Shown here piece by piece: positions 25,007 through 32,520 of a stretch of 64,000 nucleotides of DNA. Numbering within the stretch: the stretch's first letter is position 1; the number at the start of each line of letters is the position of its first letter. The notes under the pieces are model-generated. The model saw nothing but the letters and a program-made list of their open reading frames with translations. It searched no databases and was not told the DNA's origin. The DNA comes from JAGRGG01 sp965217265. Lineage in GTDB: Bacteria; Pseudomonadota; Alphaproteobacteria; Geminicoccales; Geminicoccaceae. The position numbers and the translations under genes are program-made. Where the stretch lies: NCBI GenBank assembly GCA_965217265.1, contig CBDCHP010000003.1, positions 1-64,000 on the forward strand, read 5' to 3'.

Positions 25007-25743
25007 CCCGAGACCCGGCCCTGCGCGTCGAGGGGGTAGGGTTTTCCTACGGCAACCGTACTGCCCTGAAGGATGTCCACCTCACGATCGCGCCCGGCGG
25101 GTTCACCGCGCTCCTCGGACCGAACGGGGCCGGCAAGACGACGCTCATGGCGCTGATTACTGGCCTGTTTCATACCGTGACCGGCCGCATCCTGGTCGCC
25201 GGATACGACATCGCCGTGACCCCGCGCCGGGCACTCGAAGCGATCGGCGTCGTCTTCCAGCGCCCGACCCTCGATCTCGACCTCAGCGTCCGGCAGAACC
25301 TGGGCTACGCCGCCTCCTTGCGCGGCATCGGCGGCAAGGAGGCCAAGCACCGCATCGAGGCACTCTTAGAGCGTTTTGGCCTCGCCGACCGCGGGCGGGA
25401 ACCCGCGCGCGCGCTCAGCGGCGGCCTGCAGCGACGGCTGGAGATCGCCCGTGCCTTCCTGCACGAGCCGGCGCTCCTGGTCCTCGACGAGCCCACGGTC
25501 GGCCTCGACGTCGAGGGACGGCAAACCCTGGTCGAGACCGCGCACGGCCTCTGCCGCGAGACCGAGACGGCGGTCTTATGGGCGACCCACCTGATCGACG
25601 AGGTCCGGCCGGGCGACCGCGTCGCCGTCCTAGTCGCCGGCGAGGTGCGCGCCCAAGGCACGTTGGACGACGTCCTGCGCGCGGCCGATGCCCCCGATCT
25701 CGAAGCGGCTTGGTTGCGGCTGACGCGAAAGATCGTTGCTTGA
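25003..25743 (+). CDS. ABC transporter ATP-binding protein of the PQQ-alcohol-dehydrogenase-associated type
   Basis: 246 residues from an ATG overlapping the previous stop (ATGA). Walker A is GPNGAGKTT, the signature is ALSGGLQRR, and Walker B is LLVLDEPTVGLD. The segment VVFQRPTLDLDLSVRQNLGY and WATHLIDEV match the family of ABC-2 ATPases found beside PQQ-dependent alcohol dehydrogenase genes (PedB-type). It pairs with the ABC-2 permease encoded next and is of a different class from the SsuB-like ATPase just upstream. No PQQ enzyme gene is in the window. Confidence 0.82.
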   Translation: MTRDPALRVEGVGFSYGNRTALKDVHLTIAPGGFTALLGPNGAGKTTLMALITGLFHTVTGRILVAGYDIAVTPRRALEAIGVVFQRPTLDLDLSVRQNLGYAASLRGIGGKEAKHRIEALLERFGLADRGREPARALSGGLQRRLEIARAFLHEPALLVLDEPTVGLDVEGRQTLVETAHGLCRETETAVLWATHLIDEVRPGDRVAVLVAGEVRAQGTLDDVLRAADAPDLEAAWLRLTRKIVA

Positions 25744-26543
25744 TGCGGCCCTGGCTCGTCGCGTTCGGCGGCATCCTCCGGCGCGAGCTGGCGCGCTTCG
25801 TGGCGCAGCGCGGCCGCTTTCTCGCCGCTCTCGTTCGGCCGCTGGTTTGGCTGTTCATCTTCGCCGCCGGTCTGCGCTCAGTCCTCGGCGTCTCGATCCA
25901 AGCACCCTATGCCACCTACATTCTCTACCAGGACTACATCACGCCGGGCCTGTGCGGCATGATCCTCCTGTTCGCCGGGATGCAGGGCAGCCTGTCGATG
26001 GTCTACGACCGCGAGATGGGCTCGATGCGCGTCCTCCTGGTCAGCCCCTGGCCGCGCTGGTTCACGCTCGGCAGCAAACTCCTCGCCATCACCCTCGTCG
26101 CCGCCCTGCAGGCTTACGCCTTTCTCGCCATCGCCCGGCTCTACGGCGTTGCCCCGCCGCTCTGGGGCTACCTCGCCGTCCTGCCCGCTTTCCTGCTCGC
26201 CGGGCTGATGCTGGCGTCGCTCGGCCTCGTCCTCTCCTCGCTCATCCGGCAGCTTGAGAACTTCGCCGGGGTGATGAACTTCATCATCTTCCCGATGTTC
26301 TTCGCCTCCTCGGCCCTCTACCCCTTATGGCGCCTGCAAGAGGGTAGCCTGCTCCTCTACCGGGTGAGCGCCTTCAACCCGTTCACCCACGCGGTCGAGC
26401 TGATCCGCTTCGCCCTCTACCTGCAAATCAACTGGGAAGCGCTTGGCATCGTCGCCGGCTGGACCGCGGCCCTCCTAGCGCTGGGCTTGTGGGGTTACGA
26501 TCCTAAGCGGGGGTTCATGGCCCGTAGCGGGAAGGGAGATTGA
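25743..26543 (+). CDS. ABC-2 type permease (PedC-like)
   Basis: 266 residues with six predicted membrane segments and the ABC-2 membrane family pattern: an N-terminal RRELARF segment, the periplasmic region around YQDYITPGLCGMI, and FNPFTHAVELIRFALY near the C terminus. The ATG overlaps the ATPase stop (TGATG). It most likely forms an exporter with the preceding ATPase. The stop codon's last base begins repeat half-copy E, and beyond that lies the convergent repA gene. Confidence 0.85.
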   Translation: MRPWLVAFGGILRRELARFVAQRGRFLAALVRPLVWLFIFAAGLRSVLGVSIQAPYATYILYQDYITPGLCGMILLFAGMQGSLSMVYDREMGSMRVLLVSPWPRWFTLGSKLLAITLVAALQAYAFLAIARLYGVAPPLWGYLAVLPAFLLAGLMLASLGLVLSSLIRQLENFAGVMNFIIFPMFFASSALYPLWRLQEGSLLLYRVSAFNPFTHAVELIRFALYLQINWEALGIVAGWTAALLALGLWGYDPKRGFMARSGKGD

Positions 26544-26580
26544 ACGCTTCGCGTGCGCTCGCCGCGCGGGCTTTTTCCTT
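26543..26580. repeat. Dispersed inverted-repeat element, half copy E
   Basis: A left half only: AACGCTTCGCGTGCGC, then the GCCGCGCGGGC block and a T tract, ending where the repA stop codon begins. The right arm seen in full copies is absent. It sits in the convergent junction between the ABC-2 permease and repA, so the GC block plus T5 could still end transcription of the permease operon. Confidence 0.75.
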
Positions 26581-27580
26581 AACCCATACCCGGCAGCGTT
26601 AGAGCCGTAACCGGGTTTGTCTTTTGGGTGGAAAGGGGCGGTAGGGCGACGAACGAGCGTTCGCGTACCGGCGGGGGCGAGGGGTAGAGAACGAGCGCCC
26701 GGCTGTCCCAGGTGACGCGGGCGTCGGGGTAGACGCACAAGGCGGCTTCGAGCGCCTTGGAGAAGCGATCCCGGAAACGATCGAGGCGGCTGGTCTCGGG
26801 CCCGAACTGGTCGCGCACCGTTGACCAGGACAGTTCCGTGCGGCGCTTGAGCGCGTGCAGCCGGTAGGCGAGCCAGATGTAGACGTCGATCGCTTGACTA
26901 GAGTTGGCGATCTGCCGAATGGCGTTGAGGTTGATCGGCACCGGGCGCTCGCACAAAGCGTGGTAGAAGGTCTCGCCCAGAACGACGTGCTCGTCCCAAA
27001 GACGCATCTGGTCGCTGTGTTCGAGCAGGAGCAGGCCGCGCTTGATGATCGAGTCCTTATCGAAGCCGCTGGAGCGCTCGTCGCCCCAGATGAAGCGCAG
27101 CGTGCAGGCCGAGATGCGCTTGGCCTGATCGCGCACGGCGTCGTACTGGCGTCCGCCGATCGACATGCCCATGCGGTTCAGCCAATCGCGCATCGACGAG
27201 CCCAAGCGCACCTCGCGCGAGCGGCTGCGCACCGCTTGGGTCTGGAGGTAGATCAAGATCATGCGCGCCGCCGGGCCGAACGGAACGCCCAGGCGCTCGT
27301 TCTTGCCACGGATCTTGAGCAGGCCCGGCTCGACGATGAGCGAGCAGGCGAGATCGGGGCGGTTCAGTTCGCGCTCCCAGATCATGTCCTCGCGCTCAAG
27401 CCGGCGGTGCGGCAGGCCCAGCAGACAGAGCCCCGCGTACTGAAACCCGTTATCGTCGCCCGACTCGCCGTAAAAACCGTGCAAGATCGCGGCGAGTTTC
27501 GGGTCCAGACCTTCGGCGCGCGCTTGGAACAAACCCTGCTCAAGGCCGAATGTCGCGATCAACTGGTGGGCGTTGGCCAT
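26579..27580 (-). CDS. repA: Plasmid replication initiator RepA
   Basis: 333 residues of the RepA family of plasmid replication initiators found in Alphaproteobacteria. Recognised by HGFYGESGDDNGFQYAG, GPAARMILIYLQTQAVR, the MRDWLNRMGMSIGGRQY winged-helix region and INLNAIRQIANSSQAIDVYIWLAYRL. It binds iterons and opens the origin. The ATG at 27580 is chosen because similarity begins there, with GGCGGAA upstream; the frame stays open 57 codons earlier through the promoter region. An inverted iteron lies 73-88 bp upstream of the ATG, as expected for autoregulation, and another lies inside the 3' end. No parAB partition genes are in the window. Confidence 0.88.
   Translation of the reverse strand: MANAHQLIATFGLEQGLFQARAEGLDPKLAAILHGFYGESGDDNGFQYAGLCLLGLPHRRLEREDMIWERELNRPDLACSLIVEPGLLKIRGKNERLGVPFGPAARMILIYLQTQAVRSRSREVRLGSSMRDWLNRMGMSIGGRQYDAVRDQAKRISACTLRFIWGDERSSGFDKDSIIKRGLLLLEHSDQMRLWDEHVVLGETFYHALCERPVPINLNAIRQIANSSQAIDVYIWLAYRLHALKRRTELSWSTVRDQFGPETSRLDRFRDRFSKALEAALCVYPDARVTWDSRALVLYPSPPPVRERSFVALPPLSTQKTNPVTALTLPGMG
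26616..26631 (-). promoter_or_regulatory. Inverted iteron inside the 3' end of repA
   Basis: TTTGTCTTTTGGGTGG is the reverse complement of the origin iteron CCACCCAAASGACAAA with one mismatch. It lies within the last 20 codons of repA, far from the main array. It may titrate RepA or assist looping between the two ends of the module, or it may be chance sharing of coding sequence. The near-identity argues against chance. Confidence 0.5.
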
Positions 27581-27652
27581 GCCACGTTCCGCCGTGGGTG
27601 GTGAAGAAACACTGCTCGGGCTTGAATTACCCCTTGCTAGCCTCTTGGGCAA

Positions 27653-27668
27653 TTTGTCGTTTGGGTGG
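27653..27668 (-). promoter_or_regulatory. Inverted iteron in the repA promoter region
   Basis: TTTGTCGTTTGGGTGG is the exact reverse complement of the CCACCCAAACGACAAA class of iterons. Its orientation is opposite to the array at 27795-28012, and it sits 73 bp upstream of the repA start. In iteron plasmids an operator copy here lets the initiator repress its own gene. Confidence 0.7.
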
Positions 27669-27750
27669 AAGCGGTCCGGGATGGGCCAAAAACCGGCTAC
27701 AAGCGGAAAAACGGCCGTTTCGGCGTTATCCACAGGCGGGCCGGCCAACA

Positions 27751-27783
27751 TATTTGATTGTTATTTGATTATTATTTGCATCC
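27751..27783 (+). repeat. Three 11-bp AT-rich direct repeats (candidate DNA unwinding element)
   Basis: Units begin exactly 11 bp apart at 27751, 27762 and 27773: TATTTGATTGT, TATTTGATTAT and TATTTGCATCC. They lie between an exact DnaA box and the first iteron, the place where the strand-opening element of an origin is expected. One unit per helical turn would present the same face to the initiator. Confidence 0.65.
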
Positions 27784-27794
27784 TTATATGCGTT

Positions 27795-28012
27795 CCACCC
27801 AAAGGACAAACTTTTCCACCCAAAGGACAAACTTTTCCACCCAAAGGACAAACCCATCTCCACCCAAAGGACAAACTGCCTGTTGATAACCACCCAAACG
27901 ACAAGCCCTTTTCTGTGGATAACCACCCAAACGACAAATTTCGCCGCGCCGCGGCTTGTGGATAACCACCCAAACGACAAGCCCAAATGTGGATAACCAC
28001 CCAAACGACAAA
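27795..28012 (+). repeat. Iteron array, eight direct copies of CCACCCAAASGACAA(A/G)
   Basis: Copies start at 27795, 27816, 27837, 27860, 27890, 27923, 27966 and 27997. The first four read CCACCCAAAGGACAAA at 21-23 bp spacing (about two helical turns) with short T-rich linkers. The last four read CCACCCAAACGACAA(A/G), are spaced 31-43 bp, and each is joined on its left to a DnaA-box-like 9-mer. These are the predicted RepA binding sites. Spacing is too short and spacers too similar for a CRISPR array. Confidence 0.9.
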
Positions 28013-28084
28013 TTTAACTATTTTCTCGCATGTTGCATAAAAACAACAAATTAGTCCCGAGGACGGGCGCGAGCGGCTTTCAGG

Positions 28085-28229
28085 AACGCTTCGCGTGCGC
28101 CCGGCGCGCGGCCTTCCTTTTTCTCTTTTTTCGCTTTATCCGAGGCTATTTTCGACGTTGAGGCAAATCTTGAAACAAATTGAAAAAGAAAGGAAAAAGA
28201 GGCCCCGCGCCCGGCGCACGCGAAGCGTT
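28085..28229. repeat. Dispersed inverted-repeat element, copy D
   Basis: A 145-bp full copy between the origin and the heparinase-like gene; its last base is the first base of that gene's stop codon. Ends are AACGCTTCGCGTGCGCCCGG and CCGGCGCACGCGAAGCGTT, here 20 bp with near-perfect inverse match. The pyrimidine and purine tracts are conserved. The centre carries CCGAGGCTATTTTCGACGTT. Confidence 0.85.
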
Positions 28230-29896
28230 CAAACCACGAATCGGGTTTGCAGTCGGCGTTTGAAAGGGATGACGAGCCGCACGGTCGCTTGTTCGACGTA
28301 GAGGTCGGGGTACCAAGCGGCGGGCTCGACCGTGATCGCCGTGTCGGCCTCGATCGTGAGCGTGAGGGCTCCTGTGCGCAGCGTCAGGCGCCGCTCGTCG
28401 GTCCTTTCGATGGCGCAATCCGGGTGGAGCAGGAAGCGTGCCACGGCCCGCTGGCCGGCACCGCCCTCGATCGTGTCTTGAATCTGCAAGCCGCCGGGTC
28501 CGGCCTCGACGCGCCGGACGTGGTAGGGGGCGCCTTCGAGGCGGGCGTAGCCGTCGTGCGTGCCCTCGAACCCGAAGCCGTCCTCCGTCGGCGAGAACCA
28601 TCGGGGCATCGGCCAGGCGCGGCGGCCGACGCGAAAGGCGCCGTAGAAGTCGGACTGGTTGTTGTCGTCGAGGGTGACGGTGTTGTGGCCCGCCGTCGCG
28701 CGGGTTCGCGCGCGTCCGGGGCCGCCGACATATTGCAGCGTGCCCTGATCGACGAGCACGCGCCGGCCGGCCAGCGACCACTCGACCGCGAGCAGGTCGC
28801 CGTGGCCGTGCCCGGCGAGGTAGGGGGGGCCGAGCGGGCCGCAATCGACGATGAGGCGCGCGTCGGCCGCGGCGAGGCCGTAATAGCCGGCGTCTTCGAG
28901 CGCGAAGGGGCCGGTGGGGACATCGATGGTCTCGCCCGTCAGCCGCACCCAGGCGTCGGCGATCGCCGGCGGCGGGTAGGCCATGCGCAGGCCGCCGTCG
29001 TTCAAGGGTGCGACGAGGCCGTCGGGGTGGCTGAGCAGGCCCAAAGGCGGCAGCATCCGGCGCACGACGTCGCCCAGCTTCGCCTTCAAGTCCGGCGCTT
29101 CGATAACGCTCCAGCACTCGATCAGATCGGCCAGCACTTGGCAGTGGTAGGCGGGCGAGCGTTCATAATGGCAGCCGTCGGGCAGGATCTGCTCGTCCAG
29201 TTCGCGCATCAGGTAATGCGCGCTGAGTGTCCGCCAGCGCTCGGCCGAGGCGCCGGTGAAGCACGCACTCCCCCAAAGCAGTGCCTTAACATTCTTGATT
29301 AAATGATTGCCGCGCAAGTCGGTTTCGAGATGGTTGGCCAGATAATCGAGTTGACGGTCGAGCGAGTGGGCGGCCTCCTCGACGAAGGCCGTCGGCAGGG
29401 CGGGGCGCCGCCGGGCGATCTCTTGCAGCCAGATCACGACGCGCAAGGAGAGGTTGTAGGGGCGCCACGCGTAGCGGCCGGCGCCCTCGGCCCGCCGCGG
29501 GTTGTGCGCGATCCAGTCCTGCACGAGGCCGACGAAGGCCGCATCGTCGGCGCCTTCGAGGAATTCCATGAAGTGAAGGTTGTTGATCTCGGCCTTGGCC
29601 TGCTCGGGCCCGCCGCCGGTCAAGGGCCGTGCCCAAGCCACGGGCTCAGGCACGAAGCGCTCACCCCACGCGAGGCGCAGCCAAAAGCCCCTTGTGTCGG
29701 CCCGGCGCAGCGTGTCGCGCCGGGCGAAGACGGGTGGCGGCAAGGCGTCGAGCAGCCGGGCCGAGGCCTTGGATCGTTCGGGCGCGTAAGGGTTGGCGGC
29801 GAAGCGGGCTTTGAGCGCCAGACGGCGCAGCACCTGCCCCGGCGGGATGCTGCGCGCCATGTGCCAAATCCGCGAGGCCTGCTGTAGGGGCGGCAC
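28229..29896 (-). CDS. Heparinase II/III family polysaccharide lyase-like protein
   Basis: 555 residues with the alpha/alpha toroid N-terminal domain (INNLHFMEFLEGADD, WRPYNLSLRVVIWLQE, LETDLRGNHLIKN) and the C-terminal heparinase II/III beta domain (GHGHGDLLAVEWSLAGRRVLVDQGT). Members degrade or edit uronate-containing polysaccharides and are common in exopolysaccharide loci. The GTG at 29896 is chosen because AAGGAG lies 6 nt upstream and the family's N-terminal segment (RIWHMARSIPPGQVLRRL) is then included. No clear signal peptide is present. It is divergent from the sulfotransferase gene across a 238-bp gap and opens the polysaccharide locus. Confidence 0.82.
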   Translation of the reverse strand: MPPLQQASRIWHMARSIPPGQVLRRLALKARFAANPYAPERSKASARLLDALPPPVFARRDTLRRADTRGFWLRLAWGERFVPEPVAWARPLTGGGPEQAKAEINNLHFMEFLEGADDAAFVGLVQDWIAHNPRRAEGAGRYAWRPYNLSLRVVIWLQEIARRRPALPTAFVEEAAHSLDRQLDYLANHLETDLRGNHLIKNVKALLWGSACFTGASAERWRTLSAHYLMRELDEQILPDGCHYERSPAYHCQVLADLIECWSVIEAPDLKAKLGDVVRRMLPPLGLLSHPDGLVAPLNDGGLRMAYPPPAIADAWVRLTGETIDVPTGPFALEDAGYYGLAAADARLIVDCGPLGPPYLAGHGHGDLLAVEWSLAGRRVLVDQGTLQYVGGPGRARTRATAGHNTVTLDDNNQSDFYGAFRVGRRAWPMPRWFSPTEDGFGFEGTHDGYARLEGAPYHVRRVEAGPGGLQIQDTIEGGAGQRAVARFLLHPDCAIERTDERRLTLRTGALTLTIEADTAITVEPAAWYPDLYVEQATVRLVIPFKRRLQTRFVV

Positions 29897-30134
29897 GCGA
29901 GGCTCCTTAGTGTGCTCTTAATGTACGCTCGACGGGCCGTCTCTCTAGCAAAAGCTTGAGCTTGCGGCGATCGTTCGCCATGTGTTTCTTGCACTGCAGC
30001 GGCGATGCATCGTACGTGACCGGCGGTTGGCGTCATCCGCCGGTATCGGTGCTGTCGGGTCCGGCTTGCGCCCGCTCGTGGCCGAATGGTATGGGCTGCG
30101 GGCCTTGCCTTGGCCGGGCCTTGAGGAGTTCGTG

Positions 30135-31091
30135 ATGCTCTACATTATGAGCCGCCCGCACAGCGGCAGCACCATCTTGGACATTCTGCTCGGCAACAGC
30201 GCCGCCGTCATGGGCATTGGGCAGTTGATCTCCGACATGGGCAAGCTTGATAACCCCTGCGCTTGCGGCGCCACGATTCGCACTTGCGCTTTTTGGCAGG
30301 ACGTTCGCGCCCGCGTCGAGGCGAAGGGTATCCCTTGGGACGAGGCGGTGCGGCTCAGCCGGGGCCAGGGGCACGTCGCCCGCTTCCTGCCCACCTTGTT
30401 CGCGACGAAGGGGAACCCGAAACTTTGCCGGCTCGCCGAGGTGACGGCCGCGATCGAGACCGCGATCCGGGACGCTTCCGGCAAGCTCCTCGTCTGCGAC
30501 AGCTCCAAGGAGCCGGCGCGGGCCTTGTTCTTGAGCCGATGGTTGCCCGAGACCCGGTTAATCCACCTTGTACGCGACCCGCGCGGCTCGGTCGCCAGCC
30601 ATTACTGGCGCTTGAAGGACAAGGGCTACTACCACTTCCTGCGCCGCGACTACCGCTTGCCCTGGCTCGGGCCGGTCTTCCTGCCGCTCGCGGCGCTCAG
30701 CTGGACGATCGGCAACGTCCTCTACGAGATTGTTCGGACGCGGGCGCCGGGGGGTGTCCTGCGGCTGCGCTACGAGGACCTGCGCGACGATCCGGCCAAG
30801 GCGCTCGCCGACATCGGCGCTTTCTTGGGCCATGACTTCGGCGACATCGCCGCGAAGCTGCGCGACGGGGCGCATCTGGGGGCCGGGCACCTGATCGGCG
30901 GCAACGACGTTCGGCTCGAACGGGGCCTGCGCTTCGATCCGGTCAAGGAGAGCAAGCGGCGACAGCCGCCCAAATGGGTCGAGGCGATGACGATCGCCCT
31001 GTCCTGGCCTTTGATGCGGCGCTACGGCTATACCATTCGCCGCCGCTCCTTGCACGTCTCGGGCCAGAAAACCGTCGGCCGCGCGGCGTGA
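30135..31091 (+). CDS. Sulfotransferase family protein of the polysaccharide locus
   Basis: 318 residues from an ATG with GAGGAG 6 nt upstream. The N terminus is the PAPS 5'-phosphosulfate loop (MSRPHSGSTILDILLG). The 3'-phosphate motif is near residue 142 (IHLVRDPRGSVASHYWR). The CACG...CAFW cysteine pattern at about 41-51 is seen in many bacterial polysaccharide sulfotransferases. It probably transfers sulfate to a lipid-linked or nascent saccharide in the cytoplasm. The open frame extends upstream to 29982 but without family similarity. The polymerase gene follows 37 nt later. Confidence 0.82.
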   Translation: MLYIMSRPHSGSTILDILLGNSAAVMGIGQLISDMGKLDNPCACGATIRTCAFWQDVRARVEAKGIPWDEAVRLSRGQGHVARFLPTLFATKGNPKLCRLAEVTAAIETAIRDASGKLLVCDSSKEPARALFLSRWLPETRLIHLVRDPRGSVASHYWRLKDKGYYHFLRRDYRLPWLGPVFLPLAALSWTIGNVLYEIVRTRAPGGVLRLRYEDLRDDPAKALADIGAFLGHDFGDIAAKLRDGAHLGAGHLIGGNDVRLERGLRFDPVKESKRRQPPKWVEAMTIALSWPLMRRYGYTIRRRSLHVSGQKTVGRAA

Positions 31092-31128
31092 GCGGACGGC
31101 CGAACGTGAAGCGAAGGACTTAAAGCCC

Positions 31129-32490
31129 GTGGCGAGTGTTGTTCGGGGCGGGTATCGTGGCGAGGCGGGCGCATTCGGCCTTCTCGGCCGCCTTGTCTAT
31201 CACCTGCTCTCGTTCGAGTTGGTCTTCGTCGCTTTTCTCTACTCCAACGAACTCAAGATGTTCCTGGGTTGGGTGCCGGGCGACGAGACCGTCACGTTCG
31301 GTGCCTTGAGCATCTTGATCGGGGCTTACGTTATCTTGCGCGAGGGGATCTACCTTCGCGGCCTGATCACGGTGGCGGCGGCTGTCTTGTTCATTGCCTG
31401 GGCTTTCGTCACGATCGGCTGGACGCCATCGATCGAGACCGTCAACCGAACGGCGAGCTACCTCGCCACCTTCAATTTGTGGTGCGTCGTCGCCGGCGCC
31501 TTGATCATCGCCAACAACCGCGAGCGGGCGGTACGGCTGTTCTGCTTCATCATGGCGCTCGCCTTGTGCCTCACCTTGATGGGCCTCAACGTCTATTTCA
31601 CCTACGGCACCTTTCGCATGTGGGAAGGCTGGAAGGACGCCGATGTCGGCCGCGTCTACCTCGCCTGGGGCTACACCGTCGCCGACGGTACCGTTGTCAT
31701 GCTCTGCGTCGCCCTCTTCGCGCGTTTTGCGACGCTCAAGCAGATGATCGCGATGGCCTTGTTCTTGACCTGCGCCTTCTTCCTGCTCGTCGGCGGTGGT
31801 CGGGCGCCGTTCTTAGGGGTCGTGGTCGCCTGCACGCTCGCCTTCATTCTCAATCCGCCAATCATTGGCCGAAATCGCTTCGACATGCCGGTGGCGCAGG
31901 TGCTGGCGATCGGCATCTTCGTTACCGCTGCCGCCTACGTCGCCTACCTCTTCCTCGCAGGCGAGGCCACTAACACTCTACTCCGCTTCGTCAGGGCAAT
32001 CGACTCGGTCGAGGACAGCGCGGTCGCCGACGGGCCGAGCCGCGTGCAGTATTGGCCGGCCGCCGTGCAGCTCTGGCTCGCCTCGCCCTGGGTGGGGCAG
32101 GGGCTGGCCGGCTTCTCGATGCTGTTCTACGGCCGCGAGATCGCGGGCGGCCATCCGCACAATTTCGTCCTCGAGATCCTGGCTGAGCAGGGCTTGATCG
32201 GCCTCGTCTTGTTCTTCGTCTTCATCTGGACCGCCGCCCGACAGATCACGATCCGTCGGCTGCGGGTCGATCCCCTGCTCCTCGCCTGCGTCATGGTGGC
32301 GACGACCGGTGCGATGAGTGCCATGTTCGCCAAGGATCTCGCCGGCGGCAAGAAGGTGTTCTTCGTCATCGGCCTCTTGGCCCTGCGCCCGCCGGCGATA
32401 GACAAAGACACAGACGAGGACGCCGACGAGGGCGACGGGGCCGACGACGCGCCGATCCGATCACGCTACCGCCGACGCAACGTCGCCTGA
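31129..32490 (+). CDS. O-antigen ligase/polymerase-like membrane protein (Wzy/WaaL superfamily)
   Basis: 453 residues from a GTG with GAAGGA upstream. About eleven membrane segments and a large periplasmic loop are seen. The O-antigen ligase-family block (LASPWVGQGLAGFSM ... GGHPHNFVLEILAEQGLIGL) lies near residues 320-355. It would polymerise or transfer undecaprenyl-linked repeat units outside the inner membrane. The acidic C-terminal tail (DEDADEGDGADD) is unusual but not informative. Polymerase rather than ligase is favoured by the Wzx flippase and WcaJ-like initiator in the same locus. Confidence 0.8.
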   Translation: MASVVRGGYRGEAGAFGLLGRLVYHLLSFELVFVAFLYSNELKMFLGWVPGDETVTFGALSILIGAYVILREGIYLRGLITVAAAVLFIAWAFVTIGWTPSIETVNRTASYLATFNLWCVVAGALIIANNRERAVRLFCFIMALALCLTLMGLNVYFTYGTFRMWEGWKDADVGRVYLAWGYTVADGTVVMLCVALFARFATLKQMIAMALFLTCAFFLLVGGGRAPFLGVVVACTLAFILNPPIIGRNRFDMPVAQVLAIGIFVTAAAYVAYLFLAGEATNTLLRFVRAIDSVEDSAVADGPSRVQYWPAAVQLWLASPWVGQGLAGFSMLFYGREIAGGHPHNFVLEILAEQGLIGLVLFFVFIWTAARQITIRRLRVDPLLLACVMVATTGAMSAMFAKDLAGGKKVFFVIGLLALRPPAIDKDTDEDADEGDGADDAPIRSRYRRRNVA

Positions 32491-32520
32491 CACGCCTGCC
32501 GCGCAGAAAAAATCTCCATC

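Larger units (their letters stand above)
27726..28012. other. Iteron-type origin of replication
   Basis: From left to right: an exact DnaA box TTATCCACA (27726-27734), an AT-rich segment with three 11-bp repeats (27751-27783), and eight forward iterons (27795-28012). In the right half, DnaA-box-like 9-mers directly abut iterons 5 to 8: TGTTGATAA at 27881 and exact TGTGGATAA at 27914, 27957 and 27988. This is the standard inventory of a RepA-dependent origin, next to repA. The local base composition is far more AT-rich than the rest of the window. Confidence 0.88.

Noticed and set aside
27726..28011. Possible CRISPR array or small minus-strand proteins rich in LSFGW repeats in the iteron region
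   Set aside because: Repeats are 16 bp with 5-27-bp spacers that themselves contain DnaA boxes, and the adjoining gene is repA. The repetitive ORFs are translations of the iterons.
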